Of a DNA stretch of 11,808 nucleotides, positions 1 to 6,345 are shown piece after piece (position 1 is the first letter of the stretch; every line of letters begins with the position of its first letter). A program made the position numbers and the translations under genes. This DNA comes from Candidatus Scybalomonas excrementavium (GTDB taxonomy: Bacteria; Bacillota; Clostridia; Lachnospirales; Lachnospiraceae): contig JADIML010000038.1 of the NCBI GenBank assembly GCA_017694765.1, positions 1 through 11,808 on the forward strand, given 5' to 3'. Under the pieces are notes generated by a model. That model did not search any database. It was not told the origin of the DNA and saw nothing but the letters and a program-made list of their open reading frames with translations.

Positions 1-1178
1 TATACAGTAAGCTGATCTTCTTCTGATAATTCTTCCATACCAAGAATTGCAATAATATCTTGTAATTCTTTATATTTTTGAAGAGTTTCTTGTACTCTTT
101 TCGCTGTCTGATAATGTTCTTCCCCAACAACATCAATTTCAAGAATACGAGAAGTTGATTCTAATGGATCAACTGCTGGATAAATACCTTGCTCTACAAT
201 TTTTCTTGATAATACAGTTGTTGCATCTAAGTGGGCGAATGTAGTCGCTGGAGCTGGGTCAGTTAAGTCATCGGCAGGCACGTAAATAGCCTGTACAGAT
301 GTAACAGAACCATTTCTTGTAGAAGCAATACGTTCTTGCAGTTCACCAACTTCTGTTGCAAGCGTTGGCTGATACCCTACGGCTGAAGGCATACGCCCAA
401 GAAGCGCTGATACTTCTGAACCAGCCTGAACATAACGGAAAATATTATCGATAAATAATAATACATTCTGATGTTCCACATCACGGAAATATTCTGCCAT
501 TGTAAGACCTGTTTGCGCCACACGCATACGAGATCCAGGTGGTTCATTCATCTGACCAAACACTAGGGCTGTTTTACTAAGAACACCTGATTCTTTCATT
601 TCTGTCCAAAGGTCATTTCCTTCACGAGAACGTTCTCCTACCCCTGTAAAGATGGAATAACCACCATGTTCTGTTGCAATATTACGAATTAATTCCTGAA
701 TTAAGACAGTCTTACCTACACCAGCACCACCGAATAAACCAATCTTACCACCTTTTGCATAAGGTGCTAAAAGGTCAATAACTTTAATGCCTGTTTCTAA
801 TACTTCTATCACAGGACTTTGATCTTCAAAACTTGGTGGTTCACGATGAATAACCCAATGTTCTTCATTTTCTAATGTTTCTCCACCATCAATTGTTTCA
901 CCTAATACATTGAAAAGGCGACCTAATGTTTTTTCTCCAACAGGAACTTTTATTCCATCTCCTGTTGCGATGACTTCCATATCTCTATGAAGTCCTTCAC
1001 TGGCTGCTAACATAATACATCTTACAACATGATTGCCTAGATGCTGTGCAACTTCCATTACACATTTTTTATCACCATTTTGAACTTCTAAAGCATCTTT
1101 AATTCTTGGAAGATCTGTATTTGCAAATTCTACGTCAACGACAGGTCCCATAACCTGTACGATTCTACCTTTATTCAT
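1..1178 (-). CDS. atpD: F1Fo ATP synthase subunit beta, 3' end cut by window edge
   Basis: This is the catalytic beta subunit of the F1 sector, which makes ATP from ADP and phosphate at the cytoplasmic face of the membrane. The frame opens at ATG 1178 (MNKGRIVQVMGPVVDV) and stays open for 392 codons to the window edge, so roughly the last 70-80 residues are missing. Visible landmarks are the Walker A loop GGAGVGKT (about 150-157), the catalytic Glu in GERSREGNDL (about 182), the Walker B stretch LLFIDNIF (about 240-247), SALLGRMPSAVGYQPTL, and the regulatory DELSEED loop, here EELSEED. An SD GAGGAAG lies 7 nt before the ATG. A 48-nt spacer separates it from atpG. It is the last gene seen of the operon; atpC (epsilon) is expected next but lies outside the window. 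Identification is secure. Confidence 0.98.
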   Translation of the reverse strand, partial: MNKGRIVQVMGPVVDVEFANTDLPRIKDALEVQNGDKKCVMEVAQHLGNHVVRCIMLAASEGLHRDMEVIATGDGIKVPVGEKTLGRLFNVLGETIDGGETLENEEHWVIHREPPSFEDQSPVIEVLETGIKVIDLLAPYAKGGKIGLFGGAGVGKTVLIQELIRNIATEHGGYSIFTGVGERSREGNDLWTEMKESGVLSKTALVFGQMNEPPGSRMRVAQTGLTMAEYFRDVEHQNVLLFIDNIFRYVQAGSEVSALLGRMPSAVGYQPTLATEVGELQERIASTRNGSVTSVQAIYVPADDLTDPAPATTFAHLDATTVLSRKIVEQGIYPAVDPLESTSRILEIDVVGEEHYQTAKRVQETLQKYKELQDIIAILGMEELSEEDQLTV

Positions 1179-1226
1179 AACGAAACTTCCTCTCTTGCTT
1201 TCTTTTTCTTTCCTTTTCCAATTCGG

Positions 1227-2159
1227 TTAAGAGTCCTGTTTTCGTTTCTGAGCTTTTGCACCACCAATTACTTCTGTAATTTCTTGTGTGATCGCTGCCT
1301 GACGAGCACGATTGTACATAACCGAAAGGTTGTTTAACATTTCTTTCGCACTCTTTGTTGAAGACTCCATTGCTATCATACGAGAATTATGTTCACTACA
1401 ATAAGATTCTACAAGACATCCATATATCGTACCAATTAAAAACTGAGGAACAACGGCTTCCATTACAGCTTCTGGCGATGGTGACATTGTAATAACTTCT
1501 TGATGAACATCTAATAATTGTTTTAACAATTCTTTATCTTCTAAATTCATATGATGTTTTCCAAAACCTTGTTTCTTTAAAGGAAGAAGTTGCCAACTTT
1601 TTGCTTCCATAGAAACTGCACTTTCCATAACAGTGTAAATAATATGCACCTCATCTAATTCACCTGAATCATATAATTCAAGCATTTTAAGAGCTATGGA
1701 TCTTGCACGATGAACCGTAGGATGCTGCACTGTATAACGAACGCTTGTATCTACCTTTACATTTTTTCTTGCAAAATAATGGCGTCCCAATTCCCCTAGT
1801 ACAAAAAGTGTAACATTTCCTTCTTGTTGTAACTTTTGCTCTGCTAACTTAATCACATTATGGTTATAGGCACCTGCCATACCTTTATCTCCTGTAATAA
1901 CAATATAGCCTATGTTTTTATCTTTTCCTTCTTTTTTATGTGCACTATTTCCTTCAAAATAAACATGATCAATCTCTGGAGCATGTCGCAAAACTCTTGA
2001 AATGGCATCTTGCATTGCATAGAAATATGGTTCTGTATCTTTCAATACTTTTTGCGCCTTCTTCATCTTTGAGGAAGAAATCATATACATTGCATTCGTG
2101 ATTTTCATAGTATCCTGGATGCTCCGAATACGATCCTGGATTTCTTTCATATTTGCCAT
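1227..2159 (-). CDS. atpG: F1Fo ATP synthase subunit gamma
   Basis: This is the central rotor stalk of F1, coupling c-ring rotation to conformational change in the alpha/beta hexamer. It has 310 codons, slightly longer than the usual 285-295; the extra length includes a lysine-rich insert near residues 70-82 (AHKKEGKDKN). The N-terminal helix MKEIQDRIRSIQDTMKITNAMYMISSSKMKKA and the C-terminal helix NNLSVMYNRARQAAITQEI are the family's signature coiled-coil pair; GDKGMAGAYN is the conserved Rossmann-like core segment. The SD AGGTG (2165-2169) is 5 nt before ATG 2159, which supports this start over the second Met at codon 4. Only 12 nt separate it from the atpA stop, which suggests tight co-expression. 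Confidence 0.98.
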   Translation of the reverse strand: MANMKEIQDRIRSIQDTMKITNAMYMISSSKMKKAQKVLKDTEPYFYAMQDAISRVLRHAPEIDHVYFEGNSAHKKEGKDKNIGYIVITGDKGMAGAYNHNVIKLAEQKLQQEGNVTLFVLGELGRHYFARKNVKVDTSVRYTVQHPTVHRARSIALKMLELYDSGELDEVHIIYTVMESAVSMEAKSWQLLPLKKQGFGKHHMNLEDKELLKQLLDVHQEVITMSPSPEAVMEAVVPQFLIGTIYGCLVESYCSEHNSRMIAMESSTKSAKEMLNNLSVMYNRARQAAITQEITEVIGGAKAQKRKQDS

Positions 2160-2171
2160 ATCAACACCTGC

Positions 2172-3674
2172 TTATCTAACTTTTTCTTTATATTCATTTG
2201 CCACTGATATAATTTTTTCAATCATATCATCTGTTAAAACTTTTGTTTCTTCAATTTCTTTTCCAATTTCTGGATATTCTTTATCCATATAACTTAACAT
2301 TCCCATCTGGAATTCTTTAATATTTGGAACACCTAAGAAAATTTTTCTTGTGGCTGTACAAAGTGTAATGACTTGTTCATGAAGACTTAACGGTCTACCA
2401 AGTGGCTGTTTTAATAATTCCATTAAACCATGTCCATATTCTAACTGCTCTTTGGTAGCTGCATCAAGGTCAGAACTAAACTGTGTAAATACTTCCATTT
2501 CACGGAACTGTGCTAAATCGATACGAATACTACCAGCTGCCTTTTTCATAGCTTTTGTCTGAGCTGCACCACCGACACGAGAAACAGATAAACCTACATT
2601 TACCGCTGGACGCATACCAGAGAGGAATAAATCTGTCTCTAAGAAAATCTGTCCATCTGTAATCGAAATAACATTCGTAGGAATATATGCTGATACATCT
2701 CCTGCCTGCGTTTCAATAATCGGAAGTGCTGTAATCGATCCACCACCTGCTTCTTCACTTAAACGACTAGAACGTTCTAATAATCTTGAATGTAAATAGA
2801 ATACATCACCAGGATAAGCCTCACGTCCCGGAGAACGTTCTAATAAAAGAGATAGGGCACGATATGCCACGGCATGTTTTGATAAATCATCATAAACGAT
2901 TAAAACATCTTTTCCCTTATACATAAAATATTCAGCAAGAGCTGTCCCTGAATATGGAACAATGTATTGTAACGCTGAACAATCACTTGCTGTTGATGTA
3001 ACTACGATAGAATAATCCATCGCACCATGTTTTCTTAATGTGGATACTAATTTCGCAACTGTTGATGCTTTTTGTCCAATTGCTACATAAATACAAATAA
3101 CATCTTTTCCTTTTTGATTTAAAATAGTTTCTGTTGCAATGGAAGTTTTCCCTGTCTGACGGTCACCGATGATTAATTCACGCTGTCCACGACCAATTGG
3201 AAACATAGAGTCAATTGCTAAAATACCAGTTTCCATTGGAACGCTTACTGATTTACGTTCTACAATTCCCGGTGCTTCCTGTTCAATTGGACGGAATCCA
3301 TCTGCTTTGATTTCTCCCTGTCCATCAATTGGATTTCCAAGGGCATCAATAATTCTTCCTACGAAAGCATCTCCAACTGGAACCCCAGCTTTTCTTCCTG
3401 TACGAACGACTTTTGTGCCTTCTTTAATCTCTGTATCTCTTCCGAAGATGATACAACCGATTTCATGACGTTTAATATCTTGTACCATCCCTTTTAAGCC
3501 ATTTTCAAAGGTTACGATCTCTCCATATACTGCGTGATCGATTCCATAAACTGTTGCAATTCCGTCACCTACCCAGATAACTTCTCCAACTTCACGCCCT
3601 TCACAGATCTCATCATAATTCTCTATTTCCTCTCGAAGAATAGAAATAATTTCTTCTGAACTGATTGCACTCAC
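2172..3674 (-). CDS. atpA: F1Fo ATP synthase subunit alpha
   Basis: This is the non-catalytic nucleotide-binding subunit of F1. With the start chosen here it has 500 codons, a normal length. Seen in order: the N-terminal beta-barrel domain; the Walker A loop GDRQTGKT (about 170-177); the Walker B region LIVYDDLSKHA (about 258); the arginine finger in SVSRVGG (Arg about 366) that completes the catalytic sites on beta; and the helical C-terminal domain. An upstream in-frame GTG at 3683 gives a 503-residue reading, but that codon lies inside the SD GGAGGTG (3681-3687). The GTG at 3674 is 6 nt from that SD, so I prefer it. The atpA start lies 16 nt from the atpH stop. Confidence 0.97.
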   Translation of the reverse strand: MSAISSEEIISILREEIENYDEICEGREVGEVIWVGDGIATVYGIDHAVYGEIVTFENGLKGMVQDIKRHEIGCIIFGRDTEIKEGTKVVRTGRKAGVPVGDAFVGRIIDALGNPIDGQGEIKADGFRPIEQEAPGIVERKSVSVPMETGILAIDSMFPIGRGQRELIIGDRQTGKTSIATETILNQKGKDVICIYVAIGQKASTVAKLVSTLRKHGAMDYSIVVTSTASDCSALQYIVPYSGTALAEYFMYKGKDVLIVYDDLSKHAVAYRALSLLLERSPGREAYPGDVFYLHSRLLERSSRLSEEAGGGSITALPIIETQAGDVSAYIPTNVISITDGQIFLETDLFLSGMRPAVNVGLSVSRVGGAAQTKAMKKAAGSIRIDLAQFREMEVFTQFSSDLDAATKEQLEYGHGLMELLKQPLGRPLSLHEQVITLCTATRKIFLGVPNIKEFQMGMLSYMDKEYPEIGKEIEETKVLTDDMIEKIISVANEYKEKVR

Positions 3675-3680
3675 GCTTCT

Positions 3681-3687
3681 CACCTCC
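3681..3687 (-). promoter_or_regulatory. Shine-Dalgarno of atpA that decides its start
   Basis: On the minus strand this reads GGAGGTG, a near-perfect anti-SD match, 6 nt before GTG 3674. Its own GTG (3681-3683) is in frame with atpA and would be a false start if taken at face value. Confidence 0.8.
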
Positions 3688-3690
3688 GTA

Positions 3691-4191
3691 TTATCCGATC
3701 AATTGCTGACGAATATGATTCAATTTACCTAATAAACTATAATCGTATTCAACACTGCCAATCTTTAATAAAAATCCTCCAAGTAAAGAACGATCTTCTA
3801 CTAATTGGAGTTTTACATTTTGACACTGATATTCTTTTTTAATAAAATTTACAAATCCATCTTTTTGTGCTTCACTTGGTTCTGTTACATAGAAAAGTTC
3901 TGCACAGATGAAACTTTCTTGTTCACTTGCATAGCTTGTATAGGCTTCAAAAATTTGATCAATTTTTGACATATGTCCTAACTCACAAACTTTTTTTAAA
4001 AATCCATACATTTCTTTTGGAAATACACGTTCAATAATATTCCACTTTTGTTTTTTATCTATCGTAGGATTTGCCAATACTTCTTTCAGCATAGGAACAT
4101 TTTTAAAACATTCCTGTGCTGATTGAATACTTTCTTTTTCTATTGGAAGTTCATACAAAACTACCGCATAATTAAGCTCTGTTTGCGTCAT
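3691..4191 (-). CDS. atpH: F1Fo ATP synthase subunit delta
   Basis: This is the peripheral-stalk subunit that fixes the b dimer to the top of F1 (OSCP homologue). It has 166 codons from ATG 4191, within the usual 175-180 residue range or slightly short. The N-terminal helical domain begins MTQTELNYAVVLYELPIE, and the C-terminal part carries the family's segment SLLGGFLLKIGSVEYDYSLLGKLNHIRQQL, which places it as OSCP/delta. A GTG at 4200 is in frame but overlaps the SD AGGTGA (4197-4202); the ATG 5 nt downstream of that SD is the better start. The start lies inside the end of atpF (20-nt overlap), which implies translational coupling. Confidence 0.96.
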   Translation of the reverse strand: MTQTELNYAVVLYELPIEKESIQSAQECFKNVPMLKEVLANPTIDKKQKWNIIERVFPKEMYGFLKKVCELGHMSKIDQIFEAYTSYASEQESFICAELFYVTEPSEAQKDGFVNFIKKEYQCQNVKLQLVEDRSLLGGFLLKIGSVEYDYSLLGKLNHIRQQLIG

Positions 4192-4672
4192 TTTGTTCAC
4201 CTGTCTCTTTCAGAAAACGGTTATAAAGCTTCTCATTTTCCTGTTCATTTAGTTGTTCACTTAATACTTTATGAACAGCAGTAAGAGCAAGCCCTGCCAC
4301 CTGATCCTGCATTTTTTTCATTTCGCGTTTGCGTTCTAATTCAATTGCGCTTTCCGCATCTTTCTTAATTCGAATAACTTCCTGATTCGCTTCTGCCAAA
4401 ATTGCATCTGCCTCTTGTCTCGCCTCTTGTTTTGCTTCTTTGATAATTCTCTTCGATTCATCATGAGCAGTTGCAAGAACTTGTTCATATTTTTGTTTGT
4501 TTGATTTTGCCTGTTCTTCCATAGCATTTGCGTGATCAATCTTTCCTTGAATCATTTCTTCACGCTGTTTCATAATGTTTTGAATCGGCTCAAACAAAAA
4601 GCGTTTCAATAAAAGATAAAAAACGATCAGGTTGATAACTGTGAATACAAGCCCACTACCAAGCTCTAACAT
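4172..4672 (-). CDS. atpF: F1Fo ATP synthase subunit b
   Basis: This is the membrane-anchored peripheral-stalk subunit that links subunit a to delta/alpha. It has 166 codons from ATG 4672. One transmembrane helix lies near the N-terminus (LGSGLVFTVINLIVFYLLL, about residues 4-22), followed by the family's LFEPIQNIMKQREEMI region. A long, charged, alanine-rich coiled coil then runs through most of the protein with the usual heptad-like pattern. An in-frame GTG at 4681 is an alternative start, but it forms part of the SD AGGTG (4679-4683), 6 nt before ATG 4672. The 3' end overlaps the start of atpH. Confidence 0.96.
   Translation of the reverse strand: MLELGSGLVFTVINLIVFYLLLKRFLFEPIQNIMKQREEMIQGKIDHANAMEEQAKSNKQKYEQVLATAHDESKRIIKEAKQEARQEADAILAEANQEVIRIKKDAESAIELERKREMKKMQDQVAGLALTAVHKVLSEQLNEQENEKLYNRFLKETGEQNDANRA
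4197..4202 (-). promoter_or_regulatory. Shine-Dalgarno of atpH inside atpF
   Basis: Reads AGGTGA on the minus strand, 5 nt before ATG 4191 and within the last codons of atpF. The embedded GTG is in frame with atpH, so it also looks like a start. Confidence 0.75.
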
Positions 4673-4678
4673 CTTAAG

Positions 4679-4683
4679 CACCT
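4679..4683 (-). promoter_or_regulatory. Shine-Dalgarno of atpF that decides its start
   Basis: Reads AGGTG on the minus strand, 6 nt before ATG 4672. The upstream AAAGG would sit only 3 nt from the alternative GTG 4681, too close for normal initiation. Confidence 0.7.
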
Positions 4684-4703
4684 GCCTTTACTGAAACTAA
4701 TTT

Positions 4704-4928
4704 TTATTTTACTACGAACATAAGTAATAAAGCGACAACGAAACCATAGATAGCTGTTGCTTCTGCTAAAGCTGCACCGATTAATAATGTTTTATTGATT
4801 TTACCTTCTGCTTCTGGTTGTCTAGCGATTGCGCTAACAGCACCTGCTGTTGCAATACCAATACCAATACCTGCTCCAATACCTGCAATACCTGCAATAC
4901 CTGCTCCTAGTGCACTTAATGTAATCAT
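4704..4928 (-). CDS. atpE: F1Fo ATP synthase subunit c (proteolipid ring)
   Basis: This 74-residue hairpin protein forms the rotating membrane ring. Helix 1 carries a run of small residues with glycines at 16, 18, 20, 22 and 24, the packing motif of the inner ring. The polar loop ARQPEAEGK (35-43) contacts gamma and epsilon. Helix 2 has the ion-carrying carboxylate Glu56 in LAEATAIYGFVVALLL. The residue after Glu56 is Ala rather than Ser/Thr, and the helix-1 position that is Gln in Na+-binding rings is Ile23, so a proton is the predicted coupling ion. The SD AGGAGA lies about 8 nt before ATG 4928. The gene starts after a 146-nt spacer from atpB that contains inverted repeats. Confidence 0.98.
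   Translation of the reverse strand: MITLSALGAGIAGIAGIGAGIGIGIATAGAVSAIARQPEAEGKINKTLLIGAALAEATAIYGFVVALLLMFVVK
4878..4904 (-). repeat. In-frame tandem 9-nt repeat within atpE
   Basis: Three perfect copies of GCAGGTATT (Ala-Gly-Ile) in helix 1 of subunit c, followed shortly by three GGTATT copies. The repeats encode the glycine-rich packing face of the ring. Confidence 0.85.
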
Positions 4929-4990
4929 GATGTTTTCTCCTTTTCTTTCCTTAAATTTCTTTTTTACAAGATACTTTTCATTGATACCAT

Positions 4991-5061
4991 AACAGTTTTT
5001 TGATCCAAACTGTTTACAACTGTAAGACTTTTCATCGCTCTTTCGTATAGACTACCTATAC
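4991..5061 (-). promoter_or_regulatory. Inverted repeats in the atpB-atpE spacer
   Basis: Two hairpins can form in the mRNA between atpB and atpE. One has 8-bp arms (AACAGTTT at 4991-4998 with AAACTGTT at 5007-5014). The other has 6-bp arms (GTATAG at 5045-5050 with CTATAC at 5056-5061). Neither is followed by a T tract on the minus strand, so they are not good terminators. Processing, stability or translation control of the highly expressed atpE is possible but only inferred. Confidence 0.4.
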
Positions 5062-5074
5062 ATTCTTAACTGAA

Positions 5075-5737
5075 CTAATCTAACTGTTCACTAATAAATA
5101 ATGCAGTTAACAATGTAAAGATATACGCTTGAAGCAATCCATCAAAAATATCAAAATAGAAACTAAATGGAATTGGAATAATAGCTGGTACAATTCCTTT
5201 AAGCATTTCCATGATAACGAATGCTCCTAATACGTTACCGAAAAGACGCATACAAAGTGAAATTGGCTTTACAAAAATCTCCATAATATTAATCGGAATC
5301 ATAATTGGTGATGGAGCTGCAAAGCTCTTAAACCATCCGACAATACCTTTTTTATGAATTCCAGCAAATTCAATTAAAAGAATACTCATAATAGCCATTG
5401 CTGCTGTGACATTAATGTCCTTTGTTGGCGGTTTAAAACCAAATAAACCAATAATATTTGATATACCAATATAAATAATAACTGTCATCAAATATTGTAC
5501 ATATTGCTTTCCTTCTTCTCCGAGAATCTCTGCAAAAATATTGTGCAAAGCTCCTACGGCAGATTCTAAGGCAAGCTGTTTTTTACTTGGATTTTCTACC
5601 TTTAGATTTCTTACAAGAACAACAGATAGCAACACAACAACCGCCATAATAATCCATGTTACTACAACTGCTTCTGATACTTTAATTCCACCAAAAATAG
5701 GAATCGTAAATACCGTCTTACAGCTTAATTGTTCCAT
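5075..5737 (-). CDS. atpB: F1Fo ATP synthase subunit a
   Basis: This is the membrane stator subunit that provides the ion half-channels next to the c ring. It has 220 codons from ATG 5737, with five or more hydrophobic helices. The essential arginine is Arg164 in KPISLCMRLFGNVLGAF, and the last helix carries LLQAYIFTLLTALFI with the conserved Gln203. A longer frame opening at GTG 5845 would add 36 hydrophilic, cysteine-containing residues, but that start overlaps the -10 element of the promoter and cannot be in the main transcript. The chosen ATG has only a weak SD (GAAG, about 6 nt upstream), while a stronger AAGGGAG lies about 28 nt upstream without a usable start, so the exact start is less certain than the identity. 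It is the first gene of the operon; no atpI or atpZ is seen upstream. Confidence 0.93.
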   Translation of the reverse strand: MEQLSCKTVFTIPIFGGIKVSEAVVVTWIIMAVVVLLSVVLVRNLKVENPSKKQLALESAVGALHNIFAEILGEEGKQYVQYLMTVIIYIGISNIIGLFGFKPPTKDINVTAAMAIMSILLIEFAGIHKKGIVGWFKSFAAPSPIMIPINIMEIFVKPISLCMRLFGNVLGAFVIMEMLKGIVPAIIPIPFSFYFDIFDGLLQAYIFTLLTALFISEQLD

Positions 5738-5835
5738 CAAATCTTCTACAAATTTTTCCGTATGGCTCCCTTCTTTCTTTTTAAATTTACAATGTGAAAT
5801 ACAGATACAAAATTGTTGCGTATTTCCTTCTCCTT

Positions 5836-5864
5836 GTTTTAGCACTGTTCAATTGTTTTGTCAA
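5836..5864 (-). promoter_or_regulatory. Promoter of the ATP synthase operon
   Basis: Minus strand: perfect -35 TTGACA (5859-5864), a 17-nt spacer, and -10 TAAAAC (5836-5841) preceded by TGC, an extended -10. Transcription would start near 5829, giving a leader of about 90 nt before atpB. Predicted from sequence only. Confidence 0.7.
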
Positions 5865-5866
5865 CA

Positions 5867-5886
5867 ATAGTTGCTCATACAACTAT
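5867..5886. repeat. Inverted repeat just upstream of the atp promoter -35
   Basis: ATAGTTG (5867-5873) and CAACTAT (5880-5886) form 7-bp arms around a 6-nt centre, abutting the -35 box. It could be a protein-binding site; no family is assigned. Confidence 0.35.
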
Positions 5887-6252
5887 TTACAATACCTTTT
5901 CATTTTCCATGTGCATTTTAAACATGTTATTCACTTTAAATACCTTTATTTTATACATTTTATATATTTTTATCTCTTCTTATCTTCTAATGCCCTTTAT
6001 AAAAACTGGAATTTTTCACAATTATACTTCTGAATTTTTGTCGATTAATCATGATAATTTTTTGAACAGTTTCTTCCTATTAAAAATAAATTTTAATTTT
6101 CTACTTCTTTCCTCTCCTATTTTCCTCTAAAAGTTAGCTCCTATCCATTTACTTTCCACGACGAATGAAATCAATTCTTTTCATTAGAATCCTTATCTTG
6201 TAATGTGCCTTTCTCTTATCAAATTTATTCTAATTTTATTAATTTTTTTATG

Positions 6253-6280
6253 CTGACTCATATCCTACAAAATCTATAAA
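6253..6280 (+). promoter_or_regulatory. Possible promoter of the FAD/Rieske gene
   Basis: CTGACT (6253-6258) as a 4/6 match to the -35 box, a 16-nt spacer, and TATAAA (6275-6280) as the -10. The leader to ATG 6346 would be about 60 nt. An alternative -10, TATAGT, lies at 6292-6297 but has no good -35. Confidence 0.4.
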
Positions 6281-6345
6281 TGTCTTTCGTATATAGTGAG
6301 AAGAAGTTGGGAATCCTAACAAATAAAATGATCTTGGAGGAAATT

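Larger units (their letters stand above)
5738..6345. other. AT-rich divergent intergenic region
   Basis: About 600 bases separate atpB from the divergent oxidoreductase gene. Besides the atp promoter, its flanking inverted repeat and a weak plus-strand promoter, I see no gene here. Very short open frames occur on both strands, but none has a convincing ribosome binding site or recognisable product. An atpI-like membrane protein is not present in any frame. Confidence 0.6.

Noticed and set aside
5738..5845. N-terminal extension of atpB from GTG 5845
   Set aside because: The GTG overlaps the extended -10 element of the operon promoter, so it lies upstream of the predicted transcript start. The extra 36 residues do not look like subunit a.
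5887..5958. 23-codon minus-strand open frame (MYKIKVFKVNNMF...) upstream of the atp promoter
   Set aside because: Very AT-rich, weak ribosome binding site, no recognisable product; expected by chance in such sequence.
5541..6130. Overlapping plus-strand open frames of 79-109 codons
   Set aside because: They are antisense to atpB or lie in AT-rich spacer, have Phe/Leu/Tyr-rich low-complexity products and no SD.
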